Shown: positions 9,357 through 22,344, counted from the stretch's first letter. The stretch: DNA of 64,000 bases from Daphnia pulex (GCF_021134715.1 NC_060019.1:7192001-7256000); one strand, 5' to 3'. Notes: generated by a model from the letters alone, not told the origin. A program made the numbers and translations.

Positions 9357-9879
9357 TTTTTGCTGTAAGGAAGGCTAGACGAGTTCAACTGTTCAAAAAG
9401 TTGTGATAATATTGGCTGATTTTCGAGCCCTTTTTATACTAGATCCTAAACGACCTCCCCACTGGCTCTACAGCAGCATGGCTCCTTCTCCTCCTACTAA
9501 GCTAGTATAAAACACGTGCCGTAACTGTGCCAAGCAGCGCTGCAAACGGGTGCGCAAAAACTTGGGCTTTCAGCAGTGTCTTTTGCTGGGTTCTTCCTGT
9601 TGCCGAATCCGGGATTTCCCCGCAAAAACTAGTACTCCTGCTGGTATGCCTTGCGGCGAAGAAAGGTCTTTGATCTTCTAATATATAGATGTGTTTCTCC
9701 TTCAGAGATTCATGGCAAAAACTGGTTGAAACTGGTAATGAATAAAAGCTATTGGCTGTAACCATGGACACAAATACAATCTGGTCATGCCAATTTTGTG
9801 AAAAACCCGGCCCCACTGCGGAGAAAACACTTCTGGAATAACCTGGAAAAAACCTACAAATGGACGCGATACAATCTCC

Positions 9880-10410
9880 TTATTCCTTTTCTCTTATATC
9901 TGCATATAGACGCATAAATTTTATCAGCCCATAGCTCCAGAACGTGAAATTCACGTGCGCGGAAACGAAAAGAAACTCGTCGTCACTCAATCTCCTTTGC
10001 ACCGTGTAAAAATGGAATCATTTTCATCCGAATGTTCAAACAAGAAACATCTCAACATCCACTTTTAATTTTTTTCCAATCATTTTATCCTGCCTTATTG
10101 TCTGCAATAACATAAAATGTAAGTATTCAGACAATAAAGCTCTAACGATGCAATACAAGTTTTGTTTATTGCAGTTTATTTATATTGAACGATTTTATTG
10201 ATTGTGAGAAGGTCTCGTCTTTTGTTTTGTCAAACAAAAAAACCCAGCGTCACCAGCACGCAGCGGGTAAAACCCTTCGGAATGACCTGGGAAAAACCTA
10301 GCCGCGACTACTACCTCTTTGGGTCACGACGCATACATTATCAGCCAATTAGCTCCAGAACGTGAAATTCCCGTGCGCGGAAACGAAAAGAAACTATTGT
10401 CCATCAGTCG
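9880..10410 (+). promoter_or_regulatory. PAN-G upstream region with a duplicated promoter
   Basis: A complete PAN promoter lies at 9900-10100 (palindrome 9942-9956, GTGTAAAAA, leader, GTAAGT). After the intron a remnant of the signal exon (GAAGGTCTCGTCTTTTG) runs into an inserted second promoter copy (about 10228-10407: GCATACATTATCAGCC, GAACGTGAAATTCCCGTG, CGGAAACGAAAAG). The insertion removed the start codon and signal peptide found in PAN-C. Confidence 0.6.
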
Positions 10411-10800
10411 ATGACGACCGTGTCCACTGTTGACTGGAAGGTGGGCGACAACGGATTGAGTCGCTGGGACAACAATTGTTATCATCTTATTAACGATTAC
10501 GATTATATGATATACACTACTGATGTTGAGCATTGCTCAGAATTTTGCATCGCTAATTCTGCATGCATTTACTTCTCTTATGGAGAAGACAATGGATTAT
10601 CTGATGGAGATGGAAAATGTTACATGTATTACCATCCCAACGGAATCCCTAATGTCTACTCCCAGCAGGCACTAGAATGGATTTGCGGTTACATTATCGA
10701 TCGTAATGTATATGCAAATGATTCCCTTAACAACAACCGACAACAACAAAAAAAGAAAAGAAATTGGAATAATTTATATCCGTCGGAAAATACATTTTGA
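10411..10800 (+). CDS. PAN/apple-like protein PAN-G (copy 1), altered C-terminus
   Basis: The ORF starts MTTVSTVDWKVGDNG at the first ATG after the inserted promoter. Cys 23, 42, 46, 52, 70 and 92 give the full six-Cys PAN pattern (HCSEFC-x5-C, GKCYMYY, WICGYI). There is no signal peptide from this ATG, unlike PAN-C. About 130 bases present after 21586 in copy 2 are missing here, so after YIIDR the frame runs through former 3' UTR (NVYANDSLNNN, a KKKRN stretch) for 129 aa instead of 109. Whether it is expressed or secreted is unclear. Confidence 0.5.
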   Translation: MTTVSTVDWKVGDNGLSRWDNNCYHLINDYDYMIYTTDVEHCSEFCIANSACIYFSYGEDNGLSDGDGKCYMYYHPNGIPNVYSQQALEWICGYIIDRNVYANDSLNNNRQQQKKKRNWNNLYPSENTF

Positions 10801-11099
10801 TTAGAGTTCTGCCATATTAAATATTTTTTTCTTATTCATTGATGACGTAAAAGTGATTCCTCTACATCAAACAGCTGGTGTTTGATGATATTAAGTTATT
10901 TCTGAGACAGTAATAAAATTAGAACCAGCAGCAGACAACCGGCCGCACCGGTTGTCGCCACGCAGTTCGTTTATTTACCGCGGGATTAATGCAGTACCTT
11001 TTAATATAATACAGCATATAAATAATTAAAGTGATTTGCAGTTATATAATATAGGGTACTATTCTATAAATAATAACGCGATTTGATTGTGATTACAAG

Positions 11100-11336
11100 A
11101 TGAAGGTCTCATCGTCTGTTTTTGTCGATTTTTCTCCTCATTTCGGCCGTTACGTGGATTATACTTTGTCCAGCACTTGGATGGAAGGTGACGACGGTTT
11201 AAGTCGCTGGAACATGAATTGCCGCCGTTATGTTGGCGATTTTTTTGAAAGCAGGATCGATATACTTTACTCCTCCTTTCTTTCTTTCTTTGTTGTTTGT
11301 TTTACGTTCCGGGGGAAAGGTACGTTTATTGTGTGA
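11100..11336 (+). pseudogene. PAN-A remnant (copy 2)
   Basis: The predicted 78 aa frame is identical to that at 385, so the fusion of a PAN 5' part to the T-rich E segment predates the duplication. Confidence 0.65.
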
Positions 11337-11804
11337 CTATTCTACGGTTTACGTGTTGCAAGTTTTGGGGCGTATTTTTCCATTTATTTAAAAAAACGAA
11401 AATGTTAGGAAGGGACAACCAAAAATCATCGCGGAGAAAAAGAATGGCGAGTAATCCGTAAACAATACTTCAACCTGCCATAAAAACCCAAAAAATACGG
11501 GTTCGCTAGCAAATTTAAATTTACATACAGATCTCGTAGTAAAAATTCACGGATCCAAAAGCAAAGGGCTACACACTCGACAATGATGGGGACAACCAAT
11601 GACTAGTGAATAATGAAAAATGTACGTCATACCTGTTGCTGATTGCTGTCGATTCATCAATTCCTGGTGCACACTGTCGCACACTGTGCGCTTGGCAAAT
11701 TTTTTCAATGAATTAAAGAGAAAAACGTGGTAATACAAATCATTTCGATAAATGGAAATCGAGAATTCCATTAATCAACAAAATTGCCAAATCAATAACA
11801 TGTC

Positions 11805-12060
11805 TTAACTCATCATGTTTATAAAGGTAAATCTTCCTCGAAATCTCTTTTTGGGAATCGCATAGGAAAAGATGAGGATCGTGATGACTTTTCCTTCGAT
11901 TGAACTCTGCGATTTTTCTCTCAACAACTTCGCCAGTCCAAAATGATCCTTTTGGGTTGCGTTCTCTCTTTCTTCGTTCATTTTTTCGTATAGCGCGTTC
12001 ATGTTCAAAAAGTCAGCGGTGACTGACGAATCCATTTGGCCGCAGATGATTTCATCCAAT
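11805..12060 (-). pseudogene. Tyrosine kinase C-terminal tail (copy 2)
   Basis: Reads QLDEIICGQMDSSVTADFLN, then MNALYEKMNEERENATQKDH, and ends FTFINMMS at a stop. The frame is open from the LTR junction to 11805. F replaces Y in the YLNM motif, as in units 1 and 3. Confidence 0.6.
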
Positions 12061-13104
12061 TGTAAAGGTCGACACAGCGGAATCATTGTGTCACCGATAC
12101 GAAGAACTTAAATACTATGAGGCGACTTTACTCACAATGTCAAAGTGAAGTGTCTAAGACCAACGGGAATAATTAAGGCTAAACAATGTATTGATAACGG
12201 ACAGATCATACAATAAGGTGAACTAATAATATTAAATAGTGAGACGATAAATAAGTGAGACAATACTACTTGTATGGAGAAAATTTGGTAGCGGGCTGAG
12301 CGGTTAGGCTTGTCGAAAAACGGCAAGTTTCGAGGTACAGTTGGAAATGGCACTTAGCTTAAATAACAGGTACTGAGCACAAGGGAAAATATAACTAATA
12401 CAATACCAAAAGGAGAGTGCGACTGAAACACAATGGTAGTGTGAATGCCGTGGGAGAATGCAGTACAGAATAACATTTACATACAGTTTTTATACTTACT
12501 CTGGCTGCACGGTTAGCATAGGCCTAGAGAGGAAGTATAGGGAGCAGACATGTTTAGGCCTAGAGAGGATAGTATAGGGAAACGTGACCAGACACGTTAA
12601 GACATGGTCAGAGCGGCGACGGACGAAAAGGGAGTTTTTTATTGAAAAGCGTTGAAGGAAAAAGAAAAATATATTTATATAGTGTCATAAAAGATAAAAG
12701 TACGCCTAAAGTTAATATAGCGATAAGGAAAAGGGGATAGTAAAAAGGGAAAGGGATGGGGCGAGTTGGCGGTAGATGGGGCAAGTTGGTGGCAGAGATG
12801 GGGCGAGTTGGCGGCAGATTCAAATGGTAGCAGCCTCCTCTGGTATGAGATGGAGTATAGCGGAAGCGACATCTAGTAGTCGACGTTAGAGATTGTCTTG
12901 TAGAAAGGGAAAGTAACAAGGGAAAGGGATGGGGCAAGTTGGCGGCAGAGAAAGGGTAAGTTGGCGGAAGATTCAAATGGTAGCAGCCTCCTCTGGTATG
13001 AGATGGAGTATAGCGGAAGCGACATCTAGTAGTCGACGTTAGAGATTGTCTTGTAGAAAGGGAAAGTAACAGAAAAACGGGAGTCGACCCAGCGTTCTGT
13101 TACA
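12061..13104 (-). mobile_element. Solo LTR (copy 2)
   Basis: The site and orientation are the same as at 1346, with CAAT duplications at 12057-12060 and 13105-13108. It is 1044 bp, longer than copy 1. Confidence 0.75.
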
Positions 13105-13108
13105 CAAT

Positions 13109-13263
13109 TGACTGAAAGTGGGTCTCTCCTTTGGATACGTTTTCCAGCAATTGCTCATCATTTCCCCGAAGATATTGGGGGCAAGGGCTGGTTTGTCAAT
13201 CCGATGTCCGTTAAGAATTTCCTTTATGAGAATGTGACCGACGTCCAACCCTAATCTATACAA
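13109..13263 (-). pseudogene. Tyrosine kinase domain end (copy 2)
   Basis: Matches 2331-2485 except HRID for HRMD. The CWKTYPKERPTFSQL signature is retained up to the LTR insertion point. Confidence 0.65.
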
Positions 13264-13768
13264 TGACGTTACTAAACTTTATATGTCCAGGATTTTAGGC
13301 TATTATATGAAAGGATTGTAGGTATATATATCTCGACCGTCTTGTCCGATTTTCCCGTTGATTTCGTCCGCTCGTGCACCGCGCGGAAGGACGACGACAA
13401 ACTGGTGCGGTTGGCTGCTGAGGTTCGGATTGTTATCATCTCAGAAATAACTTAATTGACTCTGATAAGAGAAATTTCTTAGATACACTTTTGACACCAG
13501 CTGCGTTTTGATATCAGCACGTCACCAATTAATAAGAAAAGAACATTTAATATTGCTGAACTATGGATCAAATGTATTGGCCAGCAATAAATAGTTTTTA
13601 TGCTGTCAAACATGACAACTAGATGAAAACTATAAAATCCCAATTCCTTTTTTTGTTATTGTTGAGGGAATCAATAGCATAATACATTTTTGTGTCCATA
13701 TTTTCCGAACATGATTTTTGGCGTTTTCAAAGCCGCGGTTCTATATTTCCTTTGTATAGTTCAACTGC

Positions 13769-13962
13769 TTATCCGACTAAATTGAGACGACTGGGAATGT
13801 AACCACAAGTCCACCCTGCTTCATGCTCGGAAAACAATCCTCTGAAATAGCTAAACATGAAACAGTATCCATTTCCATGAGCGAAATGAGTGCATTGAAA
13901 ATTGGCGTAGCAAATTCCTCCAGATTTCTCACCGGTACTGGGCATGTAACCGATGTTTTCGC
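13769..13962 (-). pseudogene. PAN-B fragment (copy 2)
   Basis: Same truncated exon as 2991-3184, with two amino-acid differences (SYFRGLFSEHE). The acceptor and stop are retained. Confidence 0.6.
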
Positions 13963-14881
13963 CTGAATAATAACAATTATAACATTTATTTACAGTCATT
14001 TTAACTTGTTATTATATAGGACTTACATTTAATGTTGTAGATTTAAAGACAGAAGATGATTGGCAAGTAGTTTGAAAGTGCTGAGATGTTTCTTGGATGA
14101 ACATTCGGATGGAAATGATTCCAATTTTATACGGCGCAAGGAGACTGATGGACGAGTTTCTTTTCTTTTCCGCGCACGTGATTTTCACCTTTCGGCTCTA
14201 ATTGGCTGATAATTTATGCGTCTTGGCACGAAGACGAATGGGGTAGTATAGTCGCGTCTATAGAGTTTTTCCAGGTCATTCCGCAGGGTTTTCACTGCGT
14301 GCTGGATGGTGCCGTTGCCGTTGCTGAGGTAATAAAAGGGAAGGTGTTTGGGATCTGACCTGGGACCACAACATTTCGTTGCCTACTATACATTGACAGC
14401 ACGAGCACATATCACTGAATCAATCAAGAAAAACGTAGGCTATTGCACGTGATATCTATATGGCCTTCTGAATTTAATTAATCGCTCGTTATAGTGTTGA
14501 ATTTGGATTACATATTCAACTGGCGTTTGCTGCGCCAGTCAACCCAAAATTCATTTTGGAATTTTAATTTTTGAAAACAGGAAAGTTATAGTGCTTAACA
14601 CTTTCAAAATTTGCAATGTGTTGAGCTATGTTGTTGTTCCTATTTGGGTTCTCCAAACGATATTTAAAGTGTCCACAACAATCTAGATCTGTAAAAATGA
14701 TTACAAAGTCAGAGCTGCTGTGCATTTGTATGATGTGTATTATCAGAGTTGGAAGGTTGAATATATCCACAATTATACAAATATTGCTCGGGTTAATTGA
14801 AACCAGAAGATTTTGATAGGACAGACTTGGATTCGGTCCAGTTCGGTTGCATGAAAAACAAGTGATGAACTACTATTTCGG

Positions 14882-15189
14882 TTAGGGTGATTCTGCACCA
14901 CACCTGTCGGGTGCACCGCAGTGAAGAGCAAAGAAAGGTCTGCAGCCACATCCTCCACCATCGCAACGCCAACGACAACAGTTGCCTTGGGATAAATCGC
15001 CATTTTCACAGCAGTTACATCCCTCGACGAGTCCACCGAACTCGTTGACAATTGCCAGCAGCACCAAAGACACCATCAAAATCATCAGAAGCTAAAAAGG
15101 TGCATATGCAGCAATATAAAACAAATAAACAAACATTGCAATAGAATAACTTTGGATTTGAGATAAATTATTATTACCGATTTGGCCAT
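14882..15189 (-). CDS. Secreted Cys-rich peptide, 10-Cys type (B copy 2)
   Basis: Exon 1 15178-15189, exon 2 14882-15091, TATA 15263-15271. The predicted 73 aa protein is identical to that at 4104. Confidence 0.75.
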
Positions 15190-16014
15190 TTTTTGCTGTA
15201 AGGAAGGCTAAACGAGTTCAGCTGTTCAAAAAGTTGTGATAATATTGGCTGATTTTCGAGCCCTTTTTATACTAGATCCAAAACCACCTCCCCACTGGCT
15301 CTACAGCAGCATGGCTCCCCCTCTTCCTAGTTAGTCAGTAACAAAAGTGCCGTAAACTGTGCCAAGCAGCGCTGCAAACGGGCGCGCAAAAACTTGGGCT
15401 TCAGCAGTGCCTTTCGCTGGGTTCTTCCTGTTGCCGAAGCCTGGATTTCCCCGCAAAAACTAGTAATCCTGCTGATATGCCTTGAGGCAAAGAAAGGTCT
15501 TTGATTTTCTAATATAGATGTGTTTCTCCTTAAGAGATTCATGGCAAAAACTGGTTGAAACTGGTAATGAATAAAAGCTAGTTGGCTGTAACCATGGACA
15601 CAAATACAATCTGGTCATGCCAATTTTGTGAAAAACCCGGCCCCACTGCGGAGAAAACCCTGCTGGAATAACCTGGAAATGGACGCGATACAATCTCCTT
15701 ATTCTCTTCTCTTATATCTTGAATATTGACGCATAAAATATATCAGCCCATAGCTCCAGAACGTGAAATTCACGTGCGCGGAAACGAAAAGAAATATCGT
15801 TGTCACTTCAATCTACTTTGCATGCACCGTGTAAAAATGGAATCATTTCCATCCGAATGTTCAACCAATAAGAAACATCTCAACACTTTTAATTATTTGT
15901 GAATCTTGTCTGCAACATAAAAGGTAAGTAATCAGACAATAAAAGCTCTAACGATGCAATAAAAGTTTCGTTTATTTATATTTAACGATTTAATTGATTG
16001 TGATTATTAACAGG

Positions 16015-16251
16015 ATGAAGGTCTTGTCTCTTGTTTTGTCGATTTTCCTCCTCATTTCGGCCATGGCGATGACGACCGTGTCCGCTCGTCACTGGAAGGT
16101 GGGCGACAACGGAATAAGTCGCAGGGACAACAATTGCCGTTATGTTGGCGATTACATCGGACTCCACAAACCCAGTATCAGCGAGCAATGTGGAGGATTC
16201 TGCCTCAACAACTCTGAATGCACTCACTTCACTTATGGAGAAGATGGCTGA
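16015..16251 (+). CDS. PAN-C (copy 2), in-frame TGA
   Basis: The 78 aa frame is identical to 5237-5473, with the same TGA (16249-16251) and open continuation to 16347. One base differs in the downstream part (CACCCTCGT versus CACCATCGT, H to P). Confidence 0.65.
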   Translation: MKVLSLVLSIFLLISAMAMTTVSARHWKVGDNGISRRDNNCRYVGDYIGLHKPSISEQCGGFCLNNSECTHFTYGEDG

Positions 16252-16663
16252 TGTTTCATGTATAACGCTCCCAACGGAAAGGATACTGGCCATGACTGGG
16301 CACCAAAATGGACTTGTGGTTACATTCACCCTCGTATCAATTGGTGACGATAAGCAGCTCAACTATACAACGCATGTGTGGAACCGCTGTTTTGAAAACG
16401 ACGAAAATCATGCTCGGACAAAACTGGACACGACGATGTATTCTGTAATTGATTCCCTCAACAACAAATTAAAAAGGAATTGGAATAATATAGTTGACAT
16501 GTTTGACATCATCAAAACTATTCATTGCTGGCCAATACATTTTGATTAGAGTTAAGAAATCTTAAATATTCTTTTCTTATTCATTGGTGACGTAAGCGTG
16601 CTGACTCCCCTATATATGGTGCCAAAAATGAACCTAAGAAATTTCTCTTATCAGAGTCAATTC

Positions 16664-17810
16664 CACTGTTAAAAAAGTTTCCCGATTTCTGGTAGCCATA
16701 GCCCCCAGAAACTGTTTTTACAGGATATGTGGTCATAGCCCCCTAAAATCGGGTAGCTTTTTCACAACACTTTTTTTGGGGTTAAAATGTAACATCGATT
16801 TGTAGATCGACTTTTATAAATAAAAGTTGGCCAGACTAGGATTCAAACCTTAGTCCTCTCGCGTCGTAGCTCGAGTCTCTAACCACTATACCAATCGTAT
16901 CTAATATTCGCAAGTAATTCATTATAGTCATTTCGGAACTTATTTTGTACTTAACATTTTTGTATACGTTTTCAAAAAAATTTTTATACGTTTTCCATGA
17001 AATCAGTTATTGGAAAATTTTAATAGATATTATAAGGGAAAGCGAGGGAAAGATTTTTACGACAATTGATTTGTATTGCGAATTTGTTTCAGAATATGAC
17101 TAAATGATTTCTGGGGGGAAATCATAGCCATAAGAAACCTATATAAATATCATTTAAAAAAAAAGATTTCGTTTGCTGACTGATGGATGTATATAGGACT
17201 CTCACTCGAATAAACTCGACTCTAAAATCGCAGTTTGAATTTAATTTTGAAATCTGCTATAATTCGAGTTGAACGAAATATTTGGAAAGTCATCCAAAAG
17301 CATTCGAATTGAATTCAATCTTATTAATTAAACGCCAGTCCAAGCAGCCCTATATACAGGTGGATGATTCTAGTTTTGTAAGTTAGACGGTTCAGTTTTT
17401 TTTTGTAAGGTTACAAGTTTTGTGGGGGGGGGGGGGGGGTAAGTGAGCAACTAGTAAGAGAAGATGGTTACAACCTTTTAAGTGATGATAAAACTATAAA
17501 ACCGCAAATTTAGATATTCATAGACTCCACTTGTTGGCAGTTACCCATTTTTTGGTACGTCAGACCCCCGAAAAAATGTAGCCGTTTTTCGCCGTTTTTT
17601 TAAGTGATAGGGATTTGGTGGGATATTAAGTTTCTGCCAAAGTTTTACTGTTTTAAGAGTGCAAGTGATGGAAAGAGGTGGATAATTTATACTTTTGGGG
17701 GGTTAAACCCGGTTAAACCGACAGAAAGGAAATGGATACCAATTTCAGGGGTTAGTTACCTCTTTTTTGCAAGGCGAACCCCCAGAAATCGGGAACCATT
17801 TTTAACAGTG
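16664..17810. mobile_element. CACTG element (copy 2)
   Basis: Same insertion as 5886-7028, TC flanks included. The poly-G run is 16 here. The tRNA-like cassette lies near 16831-16898 (minus). Confidence 0.75.
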
Positions 17811-19230
17811 TCAGTTATTTCTCAGATATAATAACAATCCGAACCAGCAGCATCAGCAAACAACGCCGCGCCGATTGTCGCCGTCCTTCCGGTGCACGAG
17901 CGCGCACGAGCGGACGAAATCAACAGGAAAATCGGACAAGACGGACGAGTTGAACACCTGCATCCGGTTAATATGTGGAGGACTTTGCATCAAAACCCTG
18001 AATTTTAGTATTCTTGAATATATTCAACCGTATATTCAACAAATAAACTGCAATCATTAATCAAAATCCTCAGAGTGGATGCTTAATTATCGTGAAATTA
18101 TTGCTAGGGTTTTGGGTTGACAACAAATTTTGTAGTATAGCTACCAATAAACATTCTGTCAAATGCACAAACAATGGGATGAATGCGGTTAACGATTTCC
18201 GTGTGTTGATAATTTGATATATTTTAAAGACGACTGTGGTTATTACAAATTGCTATATCGTTAAATAGGAACGGACATCGATGGTATTAGCAAACAGATA
18301 TCATTCAAAAAATAATTTTCCCTGATTTAACCATGATAACCAGCAACTTAATTTTTAAATGTAAAGATTAAACTTATTTGAATAGATACTTTAAATGCGC
18401 GCTCTAAATTGAACCTTCCTCAAACGAGAAACACATTAAACAACGTAATACAAGTTAATAATAAATGAAGAAGTACTTATCCGTGATTCACACTGCGAAG
18501 GCGAATGAAGACTTGCAGACAATTTGGCGAACTCCTTTAATGGGAATGTTGTGCTAAATCACAGACGTTGCACAATGAATTTTGATTAATTCACATTCCA
18601 TTCTTGAAACACTTCCGTCATAATACGTACGTTACATTCAATTTCACACGGTCACAGCTGTAATCACTGAAATCGAAAGAAACGACTTCTGGAACACGCC
18701 CGTCTTGAGTAGAAACTTGAAAGTGACTAAGTGAAAATTTTTAATGGACGGACTAAAATTCTTTGTCGTAACTATCTTACCTTTCTTTGTTTCTTTTTTT
18801 TTACGTTCATGGAAATTACGCCTATTGTGTGACTATACTACGGTTTTACGTGTTACAAGTTTTGGGTGTATTTTTCCATTTCTTTATTTTAAAAAAATCG
18901 AAAACTTTAGGAAGGGAGAACCAAAAATCATTATGGAAAAAAATGATGGCGGGTAATCCGTAAAACATACTGCAACCTGCGATACAAATTACAAACCCGA
19001 AAAATTGAGTAGCAAATTCAAATTTAGCTGTTCTCATAGTAAAAAATTCACGTATCTAAAAAGAAGCTGGCATGTCTTGACTCATCGGGTTCATAAAGGT
19101 AAATCTTCCTCCAAATCTCTTTTTGAGAATCGCATAGGAAAAGATGAGGGTCGTGTTGACTTTTCCTTCGGTTGGGTTCTCGATTTTTCTCTCAACAATC
19201 CGTTGGAGTTGCGAGTTGCGTTCCCTCTTT
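17811..19230. repeat. Block E2 with a lectin gene tail
   Basis: The lectin-end codons (HRWY-stop) are near 18277-18291. The kinase-gene 3' piece at 19090-19210 is longer than in E1 (AAATCTCTTTTTGAGAATCG retained). No complete gene. Confidence 0.55.
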
Positions 19231-19955
19231 TATACATAAATTGTATCAATGCACGAGCACATATCACTGATTCAATAAAAAAAAACGTAGGCTATTGCAC
19301 CTGATATCTATATGACCTTCTGAATTTAATTAATCGCTCGTTATCGTGTTGAATTTGGATTACATATTCAACTGGCGTTTGCTGCGCCAATCAACCCAAA
19401 TTCATTTTGGAATTTTAATTTTTGAAGACAGGAAAGTTATAACTAGCGCTTTACAACTTAACAACACTTGAAAAAAATTGCCATGTGTTGAGCTATATGT
19501 TTTTTTGTACACGGCAAATGCTCTTTGCTATGATAAATAGGTAGGGTTATTCTTTTTTGGGGAGGCATCATCGCCGATATTGCGGACTTTTTCGGAATTT
19601 GCACATAATGTTTGGGTACTCCAAACGATTTTAAAGTGTCCACAAAAATTTAGAGATCTATGTAAAAAAAGATTACAAAGTCAGAGCTGCTGAGCATTTG
19701 TATGATGTGTATTATCAGAGTTGGAAGGTTGAATATATATTCAAGCGGATTATTTGAATACATCCACAATTATACAAATATTGCTCGGGTTAATTGAAAC
19801 CAGAAGATTTAGATAGGAAAGACTTGGATTTTCTTATTTTTTTCCCCGTTATTCAAATTCTGTAATTGTTTCGGATAATCTTGGTCGGATAACAAATTCG
19901 GTCCAGTTCGGTTGCATGTAAAACAAGTGATGAACTACTATTTCGGTTAGGGTTA

Positions 19956-20239
19956 TTATGCACCACAGCTGTCTGGTGCACCGCAGTTAAGAGAAAAGAA
20001 AGGTCTGCAACCACAGCCTCCGCCATCGCAACGCCAACGACAACAGTTGCCTTGGGATGAATCGCACTGTCCATTCACGAGCCCACCGAACTCGCTGACA
20101 ATTGCCAGCAGCACCAAAGACACCATCAAAATCATCAGAAGCTAAAAAGGTGCATATGCAGCAATATAAAACAAATAAACAAACATTGCGATAGAATAAC
20201 TTTGGATTTGAGATAAATTGTTATTACCGATTTGGCCAT
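19956..20239 (-). CDS. Secreted Cys-rich peptide, 8-Cys type (F copy 2)
   Basis: Exon 1 20228-20239, exon 2 19956-20141, TATA at 20313-20321. The predicted 65 aa protein is the same as F1. Confidence 0.75.
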
Positions 20240-21294
20240 TTTTTGCTGTAAGGAAGGCTAGACGAGTTCAACTGTTCAAAAAGTTGTGATAATATTGGCT
20301 GATTTTCGAGCCCTTTTTATATTAGATCCTAAACGACCTCCCCACTGGCTCTACAGCAGCATGGCTCCTTCTCCTCCTACTAAGCTAGTATAAAACACGT
20401 GCCGTAACTGTGCCAAGCAGCGCTGCAAACGGGTGCGCAAAAACTTGGGCTTTCAGCAGTGTCTTTTGCTGGGTTCTTCCTGTTGCCGAATCCGGGATTT
20501 CCCCGCAAAAACTAGTACTCCTGCTGGTATGCCTTGCGGCGAAGAAAGGTCTTTGATCTTCTAATATATAGATGTGTTTCTCCTTCAGAGATTCATGGCA
20601 AAAACTGGTTGAAACTGGTAATGAATAAAAGCTATTGGCTGTAACCATGGACACAAATACAATCTGGTCATGCCAATTTTGTGAAAAACCCGGCCCCACT
20701 GCGGAGAAAACACTTCTGGAATAACCTGGAAAAAACCTACAAATGGACGCGATACAATCTCCTTATTCCTTTTATCTTATATCTGCATATAGACGCATAA
20801 ATTATATCAGCCCATAGCTCCAGAACGTGAAATTAACGTGCGCGGAAACGAAAAGAAACTCGTCGTCACTCAATCTCCTTTGCACCGTGTAAAAATGGAA
20901 TCATTTTCATCCGAATGTTCAAACAAGAAACATCTCAACATCCACTTTTAATTTTTTTCCAATCATTTTATCCTGCCTTATTGTCTGCAATAACATAAAA
21001 TGTAAGTATTCAGACAATAAAGCTCTAACGATGCAATACAAGTTTTGTTTATTGCAGTTTATTTATATTGAACGATTTTATTGATTGTGAGAAGGTCTCG
21101 TCTTTTTTTTTGTCAAACAAAAAAATCCCAGCGTCACCAGCACGCAGCGGGTAAAACCCTTCGGAATGACCTGGGAAAAACCTAGCCGCGACTACTACCT
21201 CTTTGGGTCACGACGCATACATTATCAGCCAATTAGCTCCAGAACGTGAAATTCCCGTGCGCGGAAACGAAAAGAAACTATTTTCCATCAGTCG

Positions 21295-21624
21295 ATGACG
21301 ACCGTGTCCACTGTTGACTGGAAGGTGGGCGACAACGGATTGAGTCGCTGGGACAACAATTGTTATCATCTTATTAACGATTGCGATTATATGATATACA
21401 CTACTGATGTTGAGCATTGCTCAGAATTTTGCATCGCTAATTCTGCATGCATTTACTTCTCTTATGGAGAAGACAATGGATTATCTGATGGAGATGGAAA
21501 ATGTTACATGTATTACCATCCCAACGGAATCCCTAATGTCTACTCCCAGCAGGCACTAGAATGGATTTGCGGTTACATTATCGATCGTATCGTAAATGTA
21601 ACCAATACGCCGATAAGCAGCTGA
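21295..21624 (+). CDS. PAN/apple-like PAN-G (copy 2)
   Basis: The reference form is 109 aa, ending DRIVNVTNTPISS. All six PAN cysteines are present; residue 30 is C (NDCDY) where the other copies have Y. No signal peptide from this ATG. The duplicated-promoter insertion (about 21112-21291) is retained. Confidence 0.55.
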   Translation: MTTVSTVDWKVGDNGLSRWDNNCYHLINDCDYMIYTTDVEHCSEFCIANSACIYFSYGEDNGLSDGDGKCYMYYHPNGIPNVYSQQALEWICGYIIDRIVNVTNTPISS

Positions 21625-22107
21625 TCCCAGCTGATCTATTTATAGCGCATCATGCAAAACGTCAGCTTTGTAAACGCCAAAAATCACGTTCGGAAAATAA
21701 ATGGACAAAATAATGTAATATGCAAATGATTCCCTTAACAACAACCGACAACAACAAAAAAAGAAAAGAAATTGGAATAATTTATATCCGTCGGAAAATA
21801 CATTTTGATTAGAGTTCTGCCATATTAAATATTTTTTTCTTATTCATTGATGACGTAAAAGTGATTCCTCTACATCAAACAGCTGGTGTTTGATGATATT
21901 AAGTTATTTCTGAGACAGTAATAAAATTAGAACCAGCAGCAGACAACCGGCCGCACCGGTTGTCGCCACGCAGTTCGTTTATTTACCGCGGGATTAATGC
22001 AGTACCTTTTAATATAATACAGCATATAAATAATTAAAGTGATTTGCAGTTATATAATATAGGGTACTATTCTATAAATAATAACGCGATTTGATTGTGA
22101 TTACAAG

Positions 22108-22344
22108 ATGAAGGTCTCATCGTCTGTTTTTGTCGATTTTTCTCCTCATTTCGGCCGTTACGTGGATTATACTTTGTCCAGCACTTGGATGGAAGGTGAC
22201 GACGGTTTAAGTCGCTGGAACATGAATTGCCGCCGTTATGTTGGCGATTTTTTTGAAAGCAGGATCGATATACTTTACTCCTCCTTTCTTTCTTTCTTTG
22301 TTGTTTGTTTTACGTTCCGGGGGAAAGGTACGTTTATTGTGTGA
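22108..22344 (+). pseudogene. PAN-A remnant (copy 3)
   Basis: Same fused 78 aa frame as at 385 and 11100. Confidence 0.65.

Larger units (their letters stand above)
1..10730. repeat. Tandem unit 1, blocks A to G
   Basis: The first bases of the window match 10731 onward, 21740 onward, 38482 onward and 46814 onward, so the window opens just inside a repeated unit. Approximate block order: A 1-2500, B 2500-4920, C 4920-5885, D 5886-7028, E 7029-8345, F 8346-9830, G 9830-10730. By eye, copies differ from units 2 and 3 at roughly one base per hundred plus indels, which indicates recent duplication or gene conversion. Confidence 0.9.
10731..21738. repeat. Tandem unit 2, blocks A to G
   Basis: The unit has the same order and orientation as unit 1, offset 10715-10884 depending on indels. 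Stretches not listed separately below (10801-11099, 13264-13768, 13963-14881, 15190-16014, 16252-16663, 19231-19955, 20240-21294) match the corresponding unit 1 flanks, with no additional genes seen. Confidence 0.9.

Noticed and set aside
9502-9816. 104 aa antisense frame upstream of Cys-rich F genes
   Set aside because: It lies in the divergent promoter region, varies in length between copies, and its residues carry no recognisable domain.
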